Source: Gymnogyps californianus
Lineage: Eukaryota > Chordata > Aves > Accipitriformes > Cathartidae
Length of the DNA stretch: 64,000 nt
Assembly: GCF_018139145.2 (NCBI RefSeq)
Contig: NC_059481.1
Span: 5,630,368-5,694,367 of the forward strand
Direction: 5' to 3'
The notes under the pieces are model-generated. The model did not search any database. It had not been told where the DNA came from and saw only the letters and a program-made list of their open reading frames with translations. Position 1 is the first letter of the stretch. Every line of letters starts with the position of its first letter. A program made the translations under genes and the position numbers. Of the stretch, positions 51,910-63,165 are shown piece after piece.

Positions 51910-54900
51910 TTAGTGTTCCCTCGAGGCCTTTTTGGATATGACAGCCATACAAAATGCAGGCTCTAAGAACAGAGAGGGTTTCCTTCCTGCTTGGCAGAAG
52001 GGCTGCCTTCTTCAGACTGCACCAAGTTGAACTAGGAGTGGAAGTGCAACAGATAAAATCTATAGGGCAATTTAATGGTAAGTGTTGACTCAAAGCAGCA
52101 TCAACATTGTCACTTAGAACTTGAAGGATGGTCTCCAGAAAATCTTCCATCCTGCTGTTATAAATTCACCTTAATGAACGGCAAACAAAAGGTTGCAAAG
52201 GATGGTTGTGACTGATTGCTGACAACTTGTGGTGTACTGCAGCTGGCAAGGCTCCTGCTGGCAAAAGACATAATATGTGTTGCTACAGGTCATATAATGG
52301 TAAATGAACACTTACTGCCTCTGTGGCAAGTGGATTGATTATTGTGTCCACCTCCGAACAGGTCTGACTTTGTTTTACAAGTAAATGTATTTGCCTCTGC
52401 TGTATTGAAGTCAGAAGATAACTTCAAATACACAGAGCTCAAAGCAAAGGCGATAGTGATGTGTACAGGAGCTAGTTTCAGCTTTTACAAAATTACCTGT
52501 CATGTGTGTATATATAAATAAATGACTGTATAAATGTACATTATTTTTTTCTTGCAAATGTGATTTTGCTTTTCACAGGCCAATGTACCTAGAATGTTAT
52601 TCTAATATAACAGACATTATTTGATTGCCAGGCACTGACTTCACATCATAACCTGTGGTCTGATAAAAAGGTCTCAGTTGGTAAATACGAATTAGCTTTC
52701 TTAGCACATTCTTAACACATTTTAGCTTTCTTAGTACACTTGAGAAAATTACAGGTGCAAGAAGCCCCACTTTAAAAGTTTTTCAGTTTGGAGCCTGAGG
52801 TGCAGATCTTGTCTTAACTAAAATGCCACATCCATTGCCTAGAATGGGAATTTGGGTATTTCCACAAGGAATATTCACTGCTGTGCAGCCAGAAAGGAAG
52901 GAAGCATCCTGTCACCTGAGCAGGATGGCCAGTGAGATTTCTGGGGTGTGGGAGAGACAGGTGTGCTTAAATCAGCACAAGCTCTGGTACCTCTCAGTCT
53001 CATTTTTAGGATATCCCATTTGAAATAATGATTAATCAATCATTCACTGGGCCAAATATATGTAGCGATTGACTCTCTAGCTTTTAGCCATTAGGGAACT
53101 CATATAGGATGCAGGATGGTGAAGTTCAAGTCCTAGTTCTGCCTGATTTGGCACCCTTGTCTCAGGTAACTGCTTAAGCTACTCGACTATTAACTGTTCT
53201 AAGATAGTGATTTTGCAAAATTCTCAAGGCTTTAATCTTTCTTCCAGTGCAGAATGAAAAGTATTTTCCAACTCCTGAAATACAGTTCTTGCTTTCATGC
53301 CAGCCACAACTGTAACTTCTGGCAAGAGTCAATTTGGACTCCAGTCAGCACCACGATCAGGGAAAACAGAAAAGTGGCCTAAAGCTAGTTCTGCCACCCA
53401 CCTCCAGAGCTGTGTCAAGCATGCTGAGACTTAAGCCCTGCATGCGTTGTGCATATGCTCCCCTTAATTATGTTTGACGGGGGCTGAGAGATACCATGTT
53501 TTGATGGAAAAGATTTTCTCAGAACACTGATTTTTTTTTCTTCCCCCCCCCAGTTAAGGCATTCGTACATATCCTTCACATGTTTATCCATATGCGTATA
53601 TACATATACTTAATACGTATCCTGCAAATCCAGATATATTTGCAGAGATTGAGTATTTGAGCTGTTTGCAATTAGAGTGGGTTTTTTTGTGGGGGGTTGT
53701 TTTTTTTTTTTTGCTTTCTCTAGAACTCCTTGCTCAGGATCCTACATCATGTTCTCATGTGCTAACATGGAGCCTGTTTGCCATGTGCAAGTATTGCTTG
53801 GACTGAGGTGAAAACAGCCTAGCACTGAATTATCAGGGGTGTAGAAGCAGCTGATGCCCTTGCTGTGTCACTGGAAAGCAATTTTTCCCCAGGAACTCTG
53901 TCTGCCAAGCCATTTTTAAATTGTGTTAGGTAAGAACCATGAGCTGCATCCAAACATCTTAGAATTAATTGCTTTAAAAAGTATTTCTAATGTGGAACAA
54001 CAACTGCAGTATCTGTCTTGTAGGAAACTGGTAGTAAATGATGTGAGGGAGTGGAGACTCAGAACAGACCAGGGCAACCTTTAGAACAAAGCAGTAACAA
54101 AACAAATGCTTGCATGGATCTGTGTCAGTGGGAGGCCACTGTGACCCTACAGCAGTTAATTTGTTTAGCATGTTGCTGCTGTTATGCTAATTAGGTATTT
54201 CTTGAACGAAGAGACTGTCAGTTCTAGGTTTTGAAACTTCTGTCTTTTTCTTAAAAAAAAAAAAAAAAAAGGGCAGATGAAAGTTTCTTGAAAGTGTACA
54301 ATTCTAGGCTGCCTGTGTCTTTCTCTGCACTTGGCTTTTACAGCCACTACAAAGCTCATTTTCTTTTTTTTTATACAAAATGTTGTGGTAGCACTAGGTC
54401 AACCTCAAAAGCACAAAATTAACAGAACTGTATTAAATAATAAGGTTTTCAATGCTTAAAAGAAATTGACAGTTTTGATGAGGAAGAGCCTCTGCTTGCA
54501 AGCTGCATGCTCTAAAGGCACCCTTCAGAGAGGTGGAAGAATGGGGGGAATGGTGGAGCGCACTGACTTTTCAAACCTGTAGGCTAATAGGTTAGGTTGA
54601 TGAAGTCCTAAACTGATTCCTGGTGTTAGCAGGACTTTCAGGATTGGGGGAGATACCGATTGTGATTTGCCATAAAAGCAGAAGTGTGTCTATTCAAAGA
54701 GCAGGATGATATTTGTGTATGTATGTAACAGACTTGTTCACTAGTTATGAATCGTCAGCATTCTGTGTACATAGAAACTGTAACTTTTAACTCGCTTTCC
54801 AGTTTTAACAGGTGGGGAAGTAAATTATTCAGAGAAATTGCTAAAATCTGTGTGATCCATCCTTAGCAGTTCAGTTTTCAGAGACCAAATAATTAGCTCT

Positions 54901-55812
54901 GTGCTCAGAAATAATCTCAAGAAATATAATGATGGTCAAGCTTGTCTTAAACAGCTTCTCTGTTCTTGGCAAAATGTTATTTGGTCAGTCCAAAGACCAA
55001 GGAGTAAAATGCTTTGGTCTTGTTACTTCTTTTCAGCAAATATTTCTTTTATATTAGGGTCATTTTTGGCTTGTTTTTTTGATATTTGACTGTTAAGCTT
55101 TCTGCTTCTCCTTCTGTATCACGCTTAGAAAACTGGCAGGCACGTATCACTCCAATATGACAGTTTGGAGGTTTTTTGTATTAGTACTCTAAAATGGAAT
55201 TACTTTCAAACTACCCTCAGTCCCAGTGTTGGTAGAATTGGGCCAGTTTGCATTCAGAATGTCAAACTATCATTGTTGGCAATGATAAATCGTCATGACT
55301 GGTTCATACCATTATAGGCAGCATGCCCTCTTGCAGACATCAAATTCAGGTGCAGGCTGAATTTGCCCTCATTTTTTCATGCTGAAAATTTCCAGTTTGG
55401 ATCTGTGAGTCTCTGTTTCAGGCCTGTAAATGTTGCACTTTGTGTTTGTCAAGGAAGACACTAATCTACAGTTATGCTTTGATGCGTAATGCTATGGTGG
55501 TAATTGTTTTAGCTTTTTACCCCAGCATAGCCTCTGTCTGCTTTCTGAATCTTATTGTTTTAGAGAATCTCCTTTGACTCAGTGTACTGTCTTACAGTGC
55601 TGCCTCATGAATCCAAAAATGGTTTTAGTAGCTTCATATCCAGTTAGGCTTTGTAAGAACAGCCTTTGCACTGGTGAATCTTAATTTATGTAAAGGACTT
55701 GGCCATGAGAAAAATTCCCTCCATAAAATGTACTAGCAGCCATCAGTTGCCCTACCTATTGGAGGCAAGTGGGAGGCAAAAATGAAGCTCAGTAAGACTG
55801 CAGTAGCAGTAA
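51910..55812. other. unique AT-rich non-coding DNA
   Basis: No supported gene. A two-copy 30-bp tandem repeat lies at 52692-52751. G/T-rich simple sequence lies at about 53681-53715, and an A-run of about 18 at 54254-54271. A possible but weak MIR-like segment is at 53095-53220 (caagtcctagttctgcct). Confidence 0.45.
52692..52751. repeat. two-copy 30-bp tandem repeat
   Basis: The core ttagctttcttag occurs at 52692-52704 and 52722-52734, each followed by 'cacat' or 'tacac', giving a 30-bp period. Confidence 0.75.
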
Positions 55813-56251
55813 TGTCGTGGTTTAACCCCAGCCAGCAACTAAGCATCACACAGCTGCTCACTCACTTCTCCCCACTCACAGTGGGATGGGGAGGAGAATC
55901 AGAAAAAAAAGTAAAACTCATGGGTTGAGATAAGAACGGTTTAATAACTGAAGTAAAATAAAATATAATAATAATAGAATATAATAGTGTCCTGGTTTCA
56001 GCTGGGACAGAGTTAACTCTCTTTTTAATAGCTGGTACAGTCCTGTGTTTTGGATTTAGTGTGAGAATGATGTTGATAACACTCCGATGTTTTAGTTGTT
56101 GCTAAGTAGCACTTATCCTAAGTTAAGGATTTTTCAGTCTCCCATGCTCTGCCAGCAAGCAGGTGTGCAAGAAGCTGGGAGGGAGCAGAGCCGGGACAGC
56201 TGACCTGAACTAGCCAAAGGGGTATTCCATACCATGGAATGTCATGCCCAG

Positions 56252-56259
56252 TATATAAA
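56252..56259 (+). promoter_or_regulatory. TATA box of the inner family-1 LTR
   Basis: TATATAAA stands about 265 bp into the LTR and about 215 bp before an ATTAAA signal, the expected U3-R arrangement. It would place retroviral initiation near 56280-56290. Current activity is unknown. Confidence 0.6.
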
Positions 56260-56466
56260 CAGGGGAGAGTTGGCCGGGAGGCACGGATCGCGGCTTGGGA
56301 TCTAACTGAGCATCAGTCAGTGGGTGGTGAGCAATTGCATTGTGCATCACTGTTTTTTTTTTTTTTTTCTTCCCCCCCTTCCTTTTTTTGTTATATTCCT
56401 TTTCATTACTATTATTATTATTATATTTCATTATCACTATTGTTAGTATTATATTTTACTTTGGTT

Positions 56467-56472
56467 ATTAAA
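56467..56472 (+). terminator. candidate LTR poly(A) signal ATTAAA
   Basis: ATTAAA, followed by a T-rich stretch, lies downstream of the TATA box within the LTR. It is a common variant of AATAAA and fits the R region. Confidence 0.4.
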
Positions 56473-57069
56473 CTGTTCTTATCTCAACCCACGAGTTTTA
56501 CTTTTTTTCCCTTTCTTCCTCCTCACCCCACTGGGAGGGGGAAGGGGCTGCGTGGTGCTGAGTTGCTGGCTGGGGTTAAACCATGACCAATAGTAATGAA
56601 AAGGAATATAACAAAAAGAGAGAGAAATAACACCCAAGAAAAGACAAGTGATGCACAATGCAATTGCTCACCACCCGCTGACCGATGCCCCAGCAGCGAT
56701 CCGCCCCTCCTGGCCAACTCCCCCCTGTTTATATACTGGGCATGACGTTCCATGGTATGGAATACCCCTTTGGCTAGTTCGGGTCAGCTGCCCCGGCTCT
56801 GCTCCCTCCCAGCTTCTTGCACACCTGCTTGCTGGCAGAGCATGGGAAACTGGAAAAAATCCTTAACTTAAGATTAGCGCTACTTAGCAACAACGAAAAC
56901 ATCGCTGTGTTATCAACATTATTCTCACACTAAATCCAAAACCCAGCGCTGTACCAGCTACTAAGAAGAGAGTTAACTCTGTCCCAGCTGAAACCAGGAC
57001 AAGTAATTACCTAGGTGCTTGTTTAACCATGCAGCAAGTAATGAAGTCAGGGACTGTAATGTCACATCA

Positions 57070-57122
57070 ACTACATTACCTCATTTTATTCTGTTGCAGA
57101 CACAGGGAGGTTAAAAATAATG
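57070..57122 (+). repeat. MIR-like fragment
   Basis: The sequence tacctcattttattctgttg, then cagacacagggaggttaaa, resembles MIR (CCTCATTTTACAGATGAGGAAACTGAGGCACAGAGAGGTTAA). It lies next to the LTR pair, is short and is diverged. Confidence 0.4.
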
Positions 57123-58655
57123 AGCCTGTCTGCCTCCCCCCATATCCCTGAGCACATTGAATCACAAGCACCTTCTTCCTAAAACAAATTTATTTCTTGC
57201 TGCCTCCTTCCCAACAAAGACTTGCCTGTGATGAATACCAGACTTCACAGCATATTTGTCAAAGCGGTGCACCTGTGAGGGTTCCAGCACAAGATAAATT
57301 TTGGCAGGCCAAGGGAGTAGAGGGAGGTACTAGGCGAGGAATAAATCTTTGTGTGTTACGCCAGACTGCGAATGAGCATTCTCCTCCTAAGAATCACTCC
57401 TCTGACAAGTTATGATAAATTACACTCTTTGTTGACACCTTCATCGTGTTATTTATGGCTCATTAATTGAACCGAAAAGGAGACTTGTAGCGCAGCAGGG
57501 GTATTGTACAATACTTTTCCAGTAGGCTGGAACTCAAACCAAAGAACAAAAAAGGGGAAGAAAAAGGTGAAGTAATATATGCATGTGTATACTCTTCACT
57601 GAAAAGAACTAGCTGCTGTGAGATACCAGTCCAGAATTGTAGCAAATGCTCTCAGTCCTCTCAGAAGCATTCATTTCAGTCTTCCTGGATGTCTCGGTAG
57701 GAGTGTGTATGTTTGTCTTGTGCTTTCATCTTTAATTCTTATATCTGTGGTGCTCTGTGCGTTGCTGAAGTGTGGGATTATCAATCCCATATGAAGGCAA
57801 GCATCCAGCCTGTCTTTCTGGACTTAACCATCCCTCACTTCCCGAACACCCGTCTTCCCTGCTCTTTCTAGTACCCTATTGCCCAGAGTGAGACTCTGAC
57901 ATGATAGTGGGCGAAAAGGAAGGATGCTCATGTGACGCTGAAGAAGTATAACATTTCTATACCAACACAAATTGCTATTCTTTTTGGGCAATATATGCCT
58001 AATTCAGAGATGCACTCATTTGGGGAAGTTTTGTGGATCCTAGCTCTCTGTCACTGCTAAAGGCTAGGTCTTTTGACCAAACATCCTATTGTGGCAGTAT
58101 GGGCAGGCATTTTCTCTGAGAAGAAGTAGTGTAAACAGGAAAGGGAGAGGTACAGGATCTGAGCGGGTGGCTGTCTACACTTGTTATGCAAGAGGTGTCC
58201 GCAGGAAACGTAGCTGAGAGTCATTGTAGGGCATGATGAAAGAAAGAACAAAATCTTATTTAGCGGATAAATACTGAGGCAGGCAAGCTTGCTTCTAGGA
58301 AGAATTGTAGATTTGATGCTGAGTTGTTTAAAATCTGAAATTGTTCTAACAAGCTATGTCCTAAAAGGAAATGAAGTAAACCGACTCCTGAGAGTATTTA
58401 TCATGCGTGAGTATTTTAAGACAGGAGTACCTGCAAAGCCTGGCCAAGAAAGGAGCATGTTTTCCTATCAAAGGATTCTGAGATAACCATTCAGCTCCTT
58501 GCTGGAGAATACCATCTGAAATTCTTACACTTCCATAGCAGTACGAGCAGCATTACTCATGCACTTGCTGTTTGGGCTCCTCTCTTCTGAAGGAGCCAGG
58601 CCCTTCTGTAGTGGCAAGCTTGGGAGTTTCTTAAATCAGTCAGTGAGTGACAGGT
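57123..58655. other. unique non-coding DNA
   Basis: No supported gene or recognisable repeat. Open frames reach at most 72 codons. Confidence 0.45.
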
Positions 58656-58659
58656 CCCT

Positions 58660-58812
58660 TGGTAGCATGGTCTAGAAGAGGAGTAGTCAGGCTGAGCGTC
58701 AAGAGATCTGAGATTCACACTCACATAGTTGCTTAATTATCTTTGTAGGCACAATCAGACTTCTTGAACTTTATGGCTTTGGTGTGTCTCTCTTTTCAGG
58801 TGTGAAATAAAG
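58660..58812 (+). repeat. MIR-like SINE (5' part)
   Basis: The sequence ggtagcatggtctagaagag, then gcgtcaagagatctgagatt, follows MIR (GCATGGTATAGTGGAAAGAG, GAGTCAGGAGACCTGGGTT). Later, 'tgaactttatggctttggtg' and 'tctcttttcaggtgtgaaat' fit CACTTAACCTCTCTGTGCC and TTTCCTCATCTGTAAAAT. Confidence 0.6.
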
Positions 58813-59687
58813 CTTTACTTTTCCTGTAGCTAGAGATTGAGCAAGTGGTTCTGCAGGGACAGAATTTAATCAGGTAACACTGACCATGAAAATGAATTCC
58901 TCTTCTGACTGGGAATGAATTCTTCACTGGGAGCTTTCCAACCTCCCAAGTGAAATACATGTGCAGCTCCTTTATGTTCTTCTTTAAGGATTTCCTGGGT
59001 ATAGGGGCAACTTCTTCTGTGTGTCATTCTGTCCATGGGGAAGATATCTTATTTTGCCAAACTCTTGGTAGGTGATACACAGTTCCTATGTATGTGGCTC
59101 CCCGCTGCTGCTGCTTGTTGGAAGACTGGTTATGTCCCTGAATTGAAAAGCGGCCTTTGTGAGTGAAACTATGATAGCAGTCTCCATCATTTCTTTTTTA
59201 AGTGCTATACTTGGCGTGCAGCCTGTAAGCAGTGCCGTTTACTGAATGGTGACTGTTTTGCAACCGCAGCTGTTGGTTGGAAGGCTTTGCCATAACATAC
59301 GGGTGCTGTAACTCTGAACAGTAGACAGGTTGTGACTCACTGAAGGGTGCTATAACTTTGGAGCTAGTATGGAAACACGATGGCAGGCTCTAGAGGTGCA
59401 AGGCCCCGAATCCCACTCCCAGCTGGTGCTTCCATTCCCTGTGGAGCCTACTCTTCTCTCAAAGGCTGTAGAATTCCCTGTTCTCTTAACGAGAACAGGA
59501 TCAGCATTGCCCCATCAGTTTTATTTTCCTCTCTCCTGTTTATACATTATGTTAATAAAAGAGTTAATGCAATGTAGTAGCACCGTGAGTGGGAGGCAGT
59601 GGGAATACTCTATGTTTGTAGGGCTGCCTCTCAGTTATCTCCCAGGGAATTTTCGCCCGCATACAGTGGAAGAAGTCTCACAGTAAG

Positions 59688-60140
59688 AGCCGGTGCGGGT
59701 GCTGTGCCTGCCTTCCCCGTACGGCCCGGCCTGTCTGGCTCTGCCGGGCGCAGGGCCGCGGCCCTCCCCGGGGAAACGGCCGTTAGCTGCGGCTGCTGCG
59801 GGGAGCGCGCGCCCGCCCGCCTGCCGCGCCGCTGGCCCCCGCGGCAGGGCCGCCCGCTGCTCGCGCCCGCCGCTCGCGCCCGCCCGCTGCTCGCGCCCGC
59901 TGCAGACCAGCGTGTGAGCTGGCCTTCCCGCCATCGGGCGCCGCCGCCCCGCCCGCCCGGAGGGGGTGCTGAGGCGAGGCCCTGAGGGGGCAGGCGGCGC
60001 GGCCCGCCCTGCCCTGCCCTGCTTCTCTGTGGCGGCCGCTCCTGGACGTGAGGGGTTTGCCTCTTGCCCGCGGCGTGGCGTGGCGTGCGTGGAGCCTCTT
60101 CAGCTTCCCCCCGCCGGCAGCAGCGTGGCCGGGAAATGGT
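59688..60140. promoter_or_regulatory. CpG island, candidate promoter and first exon
   Basis: About 450 bp change abruptly from AT-rich flanks to very GC-rich sequence dense in CpG (gggagcgcgcgcccgcccgc, ccgccgccccgcccgcccgg). A GC box for SP/KLF factors lies near 59944-59954. Possible plus-strand splice donors are gtgagg at 60048 and gtgagc near 59910. No TATA box is evident, as is usual for CpG-island promoters of broadly expressed or developmental genes. Overlapping open frames on both strands (up to 128 codons) reflect lack of stops in GC-rich DNA. It suggests a gene start, probably reading rightward given the candidate exon at 63.1 kb; the gene is not identified. No other segment of the window is comparable. 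Confidence 0.7.
59851..59900. repeat. 30-bp GC-rich tandem repeat in the CpG island
   Basis: The 20-mer cgcccgctgctcgcgcccgc occurs exactly at 59851-59870 and 59881-59900, with cgctcgcgcc between them. This is a short tandem duplication prone to length change and to sequencing dropout. Confidence 0.85.
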
Positions 60141-63121
60141 GGTGCCTGTGGTGCAGCTTCTCTGAGTGGTTAATTCCTATCTACAGGTCTGCCTGGTAAC
60201 GGATGTTGTTGTTTCATTTCCATGTAGGTTCTTAATTACTTTCTAGTCAGGTTTATGTAAAAATAATATAATTGGGGCTGTGATCATAACAAAGATGAAC
60301 TTTTAGGAGTTTTTTGTTGTTGTTTTGATCTAGAGAATAGGGTCATTAAGAGCAAGGGAGAATTGGACCCAAAATATAAGGTCTTTGCTCTGTTTTCAGT
60401 GGCAGCCCAACCCCATGATAAGTGGCAGCAAACTCTGTTGGTTACTTTTCTGTACCTAATTCCTCAGTTAGGAAACTTAGTGCCACCAATAAGGATGCGA
60501 TAGCCAGCATAGCACCTGGACCAAGAGGGTTTCAGTTTATCAGTTGATCAGGACCAGGATCCTTCCCCCACCCCACTCCCCAAACCACTCTGCAGCAAGG
60601 TAAAACCCTGAGGGAAAACCTGAACACACCAATTTGCTTGGGTTTGACACCTTCTAGGGCAGTAGTTTGATACTAGATAGGTTTAATGTTTAAATATCAA
60701 AGAATGTTTTTACATTCTGTTCTGAGCTGAAATGTAATCTGGAGGCCTGGTAAACTGGTTGCTCAAGGATCTGTCCAGTGCTGGAAAGCATCCTGCCACC
60801 TTCTTGCTCACCCTCCCTCTTTTCTTATTCCTTTATGCAGTAACTTAAATGTCAGTGTTGCCTGTAGACCTTTTTCTATCCTTCACACCCTAGGCTGTAT
60901 TGCTAAAATATTAGCAGCTACTTCTGGAGCCAGTAAGTGGAACCTTGCAGGTTGAGTGTGAGCAAGAAGAAGGAAACCACATAGGTAGGAAAAGTCTGAG
61001 AGAAATAAAGCAAGTAGGGAAAAAATTTGCTGCGGGCAACTTTCAACCGCCAGTTTTGAAACCAGCTGTAACTAGTATCCAGTTCTACTGAACTAGGGCA
61101 GAACCACCTCCAGCGCAGCATCCTGCTCCCCCATCTCCATCCTTTGACTGGGGGCTCAGTGCTTAGCAAGATCTCTTTTGTTTTGTCATTTTGTAATTGT
61201 GTCTTTCCTGTAGCGTTTGCTTCCCAGCTAGCTGGCTTTCTTTTTCAGTTATATGGGTGTTTTATTTTTTTTATCGTACCAAACAAATTGACCATTACAA
61301 TATTTTTCAAAGTAGTCACTGATAGGTAATCTTTCCCACTTCTTAATTTTTGATTAAAAACTACTTGTAATAATGCGGGCCACATTATTAGCACAAGAAA
61401 CAGATCTATGAATGAGGCACTTTGACTGAAATAGCCTTGAGGAGCTGCTGTTTACTTGTCACTCCTTCAATCTTCCCTGGCTGTCAGTTTTCCAGGATTT
61501 TGACTAAGTACACTTAAAAAATTTTGGCTTGCTGGCTGCAACCATTGGTATACATTTGCAGCATGTCATGGTGAGTATGGTAGAATATCTGTATGTGATG
61601 AGGAGCTGTAGTGAAATAATTTTAGTTTAATACTGCATTCAAGTTGATTTATGCCAACTTTTTTTCTTCATTGTTGATGGGACTGAAAGTTCACACATGG
61701 TATCTTGTCTCTGTCCCTAATAGGCATAATCTGAAAATACTTTTTTGTTGTTTGTCATGAATTTAATTGTTCAGTCTTTCACTGCCTTGAGATAGTTATA
61801 AACTTTCCCTTTTTTATTTTTATTGATCATATTATTGGGACATTTGAATTGATACTCTGCATATTTGCATGTGCCCATTGCTTCATTTCCAGATGTTGAT
61901 ACAAAGCCTTAACCATCACAGCATGCGAAGACAGCACCATCTCTTGGGCTTCAAATACTGTAACCATGTGAGTAGGCTTCACTGAATTAATTCTTTCAAA
62001 TGAGACCATGAACTGTGAACTGAAGATAACTCAGGAAAAACAGTTTACAGAATTTACGTAGCCTAACAGGCCTTTAATTCCTAGACCACTTATAAATAAA
62101 CAAGGCAGATACAGCTAGCAACATGTTCACAATCTCAAATATTGAAGCTGCTTTTTCCCCCAGGCTTACGCAGCTACGGCTGTGTTCTTGTGTCTGTGAC
62201 ACAAGTAGAAACCATGTACTGTGTAGTAATGAATATACCAGAAAGAAGGGTAGTAGTACTGGTGTCTGTCTTCAAATTTGAACAATTAAGTTTTAAAATA
62301 AAAATGTTTTTTTAATCCACCAAAATTCTTCAATGGAGGGGTAACATTTGAAAAATTGTATCATCCTTGATAACAAATAGGAGCGGGCAGAATCAGCAAC
62401 TGTAATCAGCTCATGGGAGGTAAGTGCCACCCACACCAAAAAATGTTGGCTTCAGCCTCCGGCTTTCTGCACTTTTGTTCTTTGTCGATTACAAAGCTAA
62501 AGGAGGAGGGAAAAACAACCTCCAAGTCAGTGTTACGTAATACTGTTTTGGAAGGGTTCTACTAATCATGTCAATACTGAGCCTCCAGTTTTTGGTAATT
62601 ACATTGGAAATGCCCAGTTTGTACATAGTAATTCCAACTATAATTACTATGAAATTATATAACTGCAAATTACCCTGTCATGTGGATGGCCTAAATAAGC
62701 ATGTACAGTACCTGCTCTGTGATAACAAATTAGAATTACATGGTTGGTTAACTAGCAGTAATATGAGATTTTTGAAGTGGCCAACCAAGCTGGCTAGTTC
62801 TGTGGGGAGAAAGTGTGGAGTTTTTTTCCTGATGCTTGGTTTTGATTTTCAAATAATAGATTATTTCTTTCCTGATGCTTCCTTATGGGGGGGGGAGGGC
62901 AGGGGGAATCTGACTTGGGGTTTGTTTTTAATGGACACTTATATTGTATTGAATCATTTGCTTGATCACTGCCAGCTGCCGTGTTTGTTTGCCTGGGTGC
63001 CTGCTACTGCTTGTGGGACATTGCCGGTTTGATTCGTTTTCCATGTAGTGATTTTTAACTGAATGTGTTAGAAAAAAATTGCTTTGCTTTTTTTATCAAA
63101 GAGCATTTTGTCCATTTGCAG
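60141..63121. other. unique non-coding DNA (possible first intron)
   Basis: AT-rich unique DNA follows the CpG island. A 154-codon plus-strand open frame at 62568-63032 and an 83-codon minus-strand frame at 60918-61169 show no domain or splice support. If the CpG island is a promoter and 63122-63165 an exon, this is intron 1. Confidence 0.4.
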
Positions 63122-63165
63122 CAAAAAAAGTTGATGGAGAAAAGAGCTGGAGAGATTGTATACAG
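63122..63165 (+). CDS. possible 44-bp exon of an unidentified gene
   Basis: The segment is preceded by a T-rich tract and ttgcag (63116-63121) and followed by the donor gtacaa (63166). Two of three frames are open: one gives KKVDGEKSWRDCIQ, and one contains an ATG at 63134 (MEKRAGEIVY) with G at +4 but a pyrimidine at -3. It lies about 3 kb downstream of the CpG island, a suitable position for a second exon. The length is not a multiple of three. I do not recognise the peptide in either frame; it could be 5' UTR or chance. Confidence 0.27.

Larger units (their letters stand above)
55988..56588 (+). mobile_element. ERV solo LTR, family 1, nested inside another LTR (inner copy)
   Basis: It begins TGTCCTGGTTTCAGCTGGGA and ends GGGGTTAAACCATGACC; the last base differs from the usual A. 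An exact 5-bp TSD, AATAG, at 55983-55987 and 56589-56593, lies within the outer LTR's own AT-rich trinucleotide segment, so this copy is the younger insertion. It carries a TATA box (56252-56259), an ATTAAA signal (56467-56472) and a T/C-rich tract (56351-56390). At 601 bp it is the longest family-1 copy here and appears complete end to end. Confidence 0.95.
55813..57001 (-). mobile_element. ERV solo LTR, family 1, interrupted by a second LTR (outer copy, minus strand)
   Basis: The outer LTR, read on the minus strand, begins TGTCCTGGTTTCAGCTGGGA (ending at 57001) and ends at TGTCGTGGTTTAACC (55813 on the plus strand). It is flanked by an exact 5-bp TSD, AGTAA, at 55808-55812 and 57002-57006. 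Its body is split at about 55987/56589 by the plus-strand LTR at 55988-56588. Without the insert and duplicated AATAG, about 583 bp remain, close to the 575 bp of the copy at 51.3 kb. A TATA box (minus strand) is at 56728-56735. The internal ERV genes are absent. Confidence 0.93.

Noticed and set aside
53095..53220. MIR-like or tRNA-like segment around caagtcctagttctgcct
   Set aside because: Only one motif matches; no cloverleaf and no ordered set of MIR blocks could be found.
56210..56866. Several 72-115 codon frames on both strands
   Set aside because: All lie within the nested LTRs; their shared peptides simply reflect the repeated LTR sequence.
59599..59985. 128-codon frame and overlapping antisense frame in the CpG island
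   Set aside because: GC-rich DNA lacks stop codons in several frames at once. The Arg/Pro/Ala-rich translations carry no known motif.
62568..63032. 154-codon plus-strand open frame
   Set aside because: Composition looks random, there is no domain, and it crosses a G-run and T-runs. It lies in what may be an intron.
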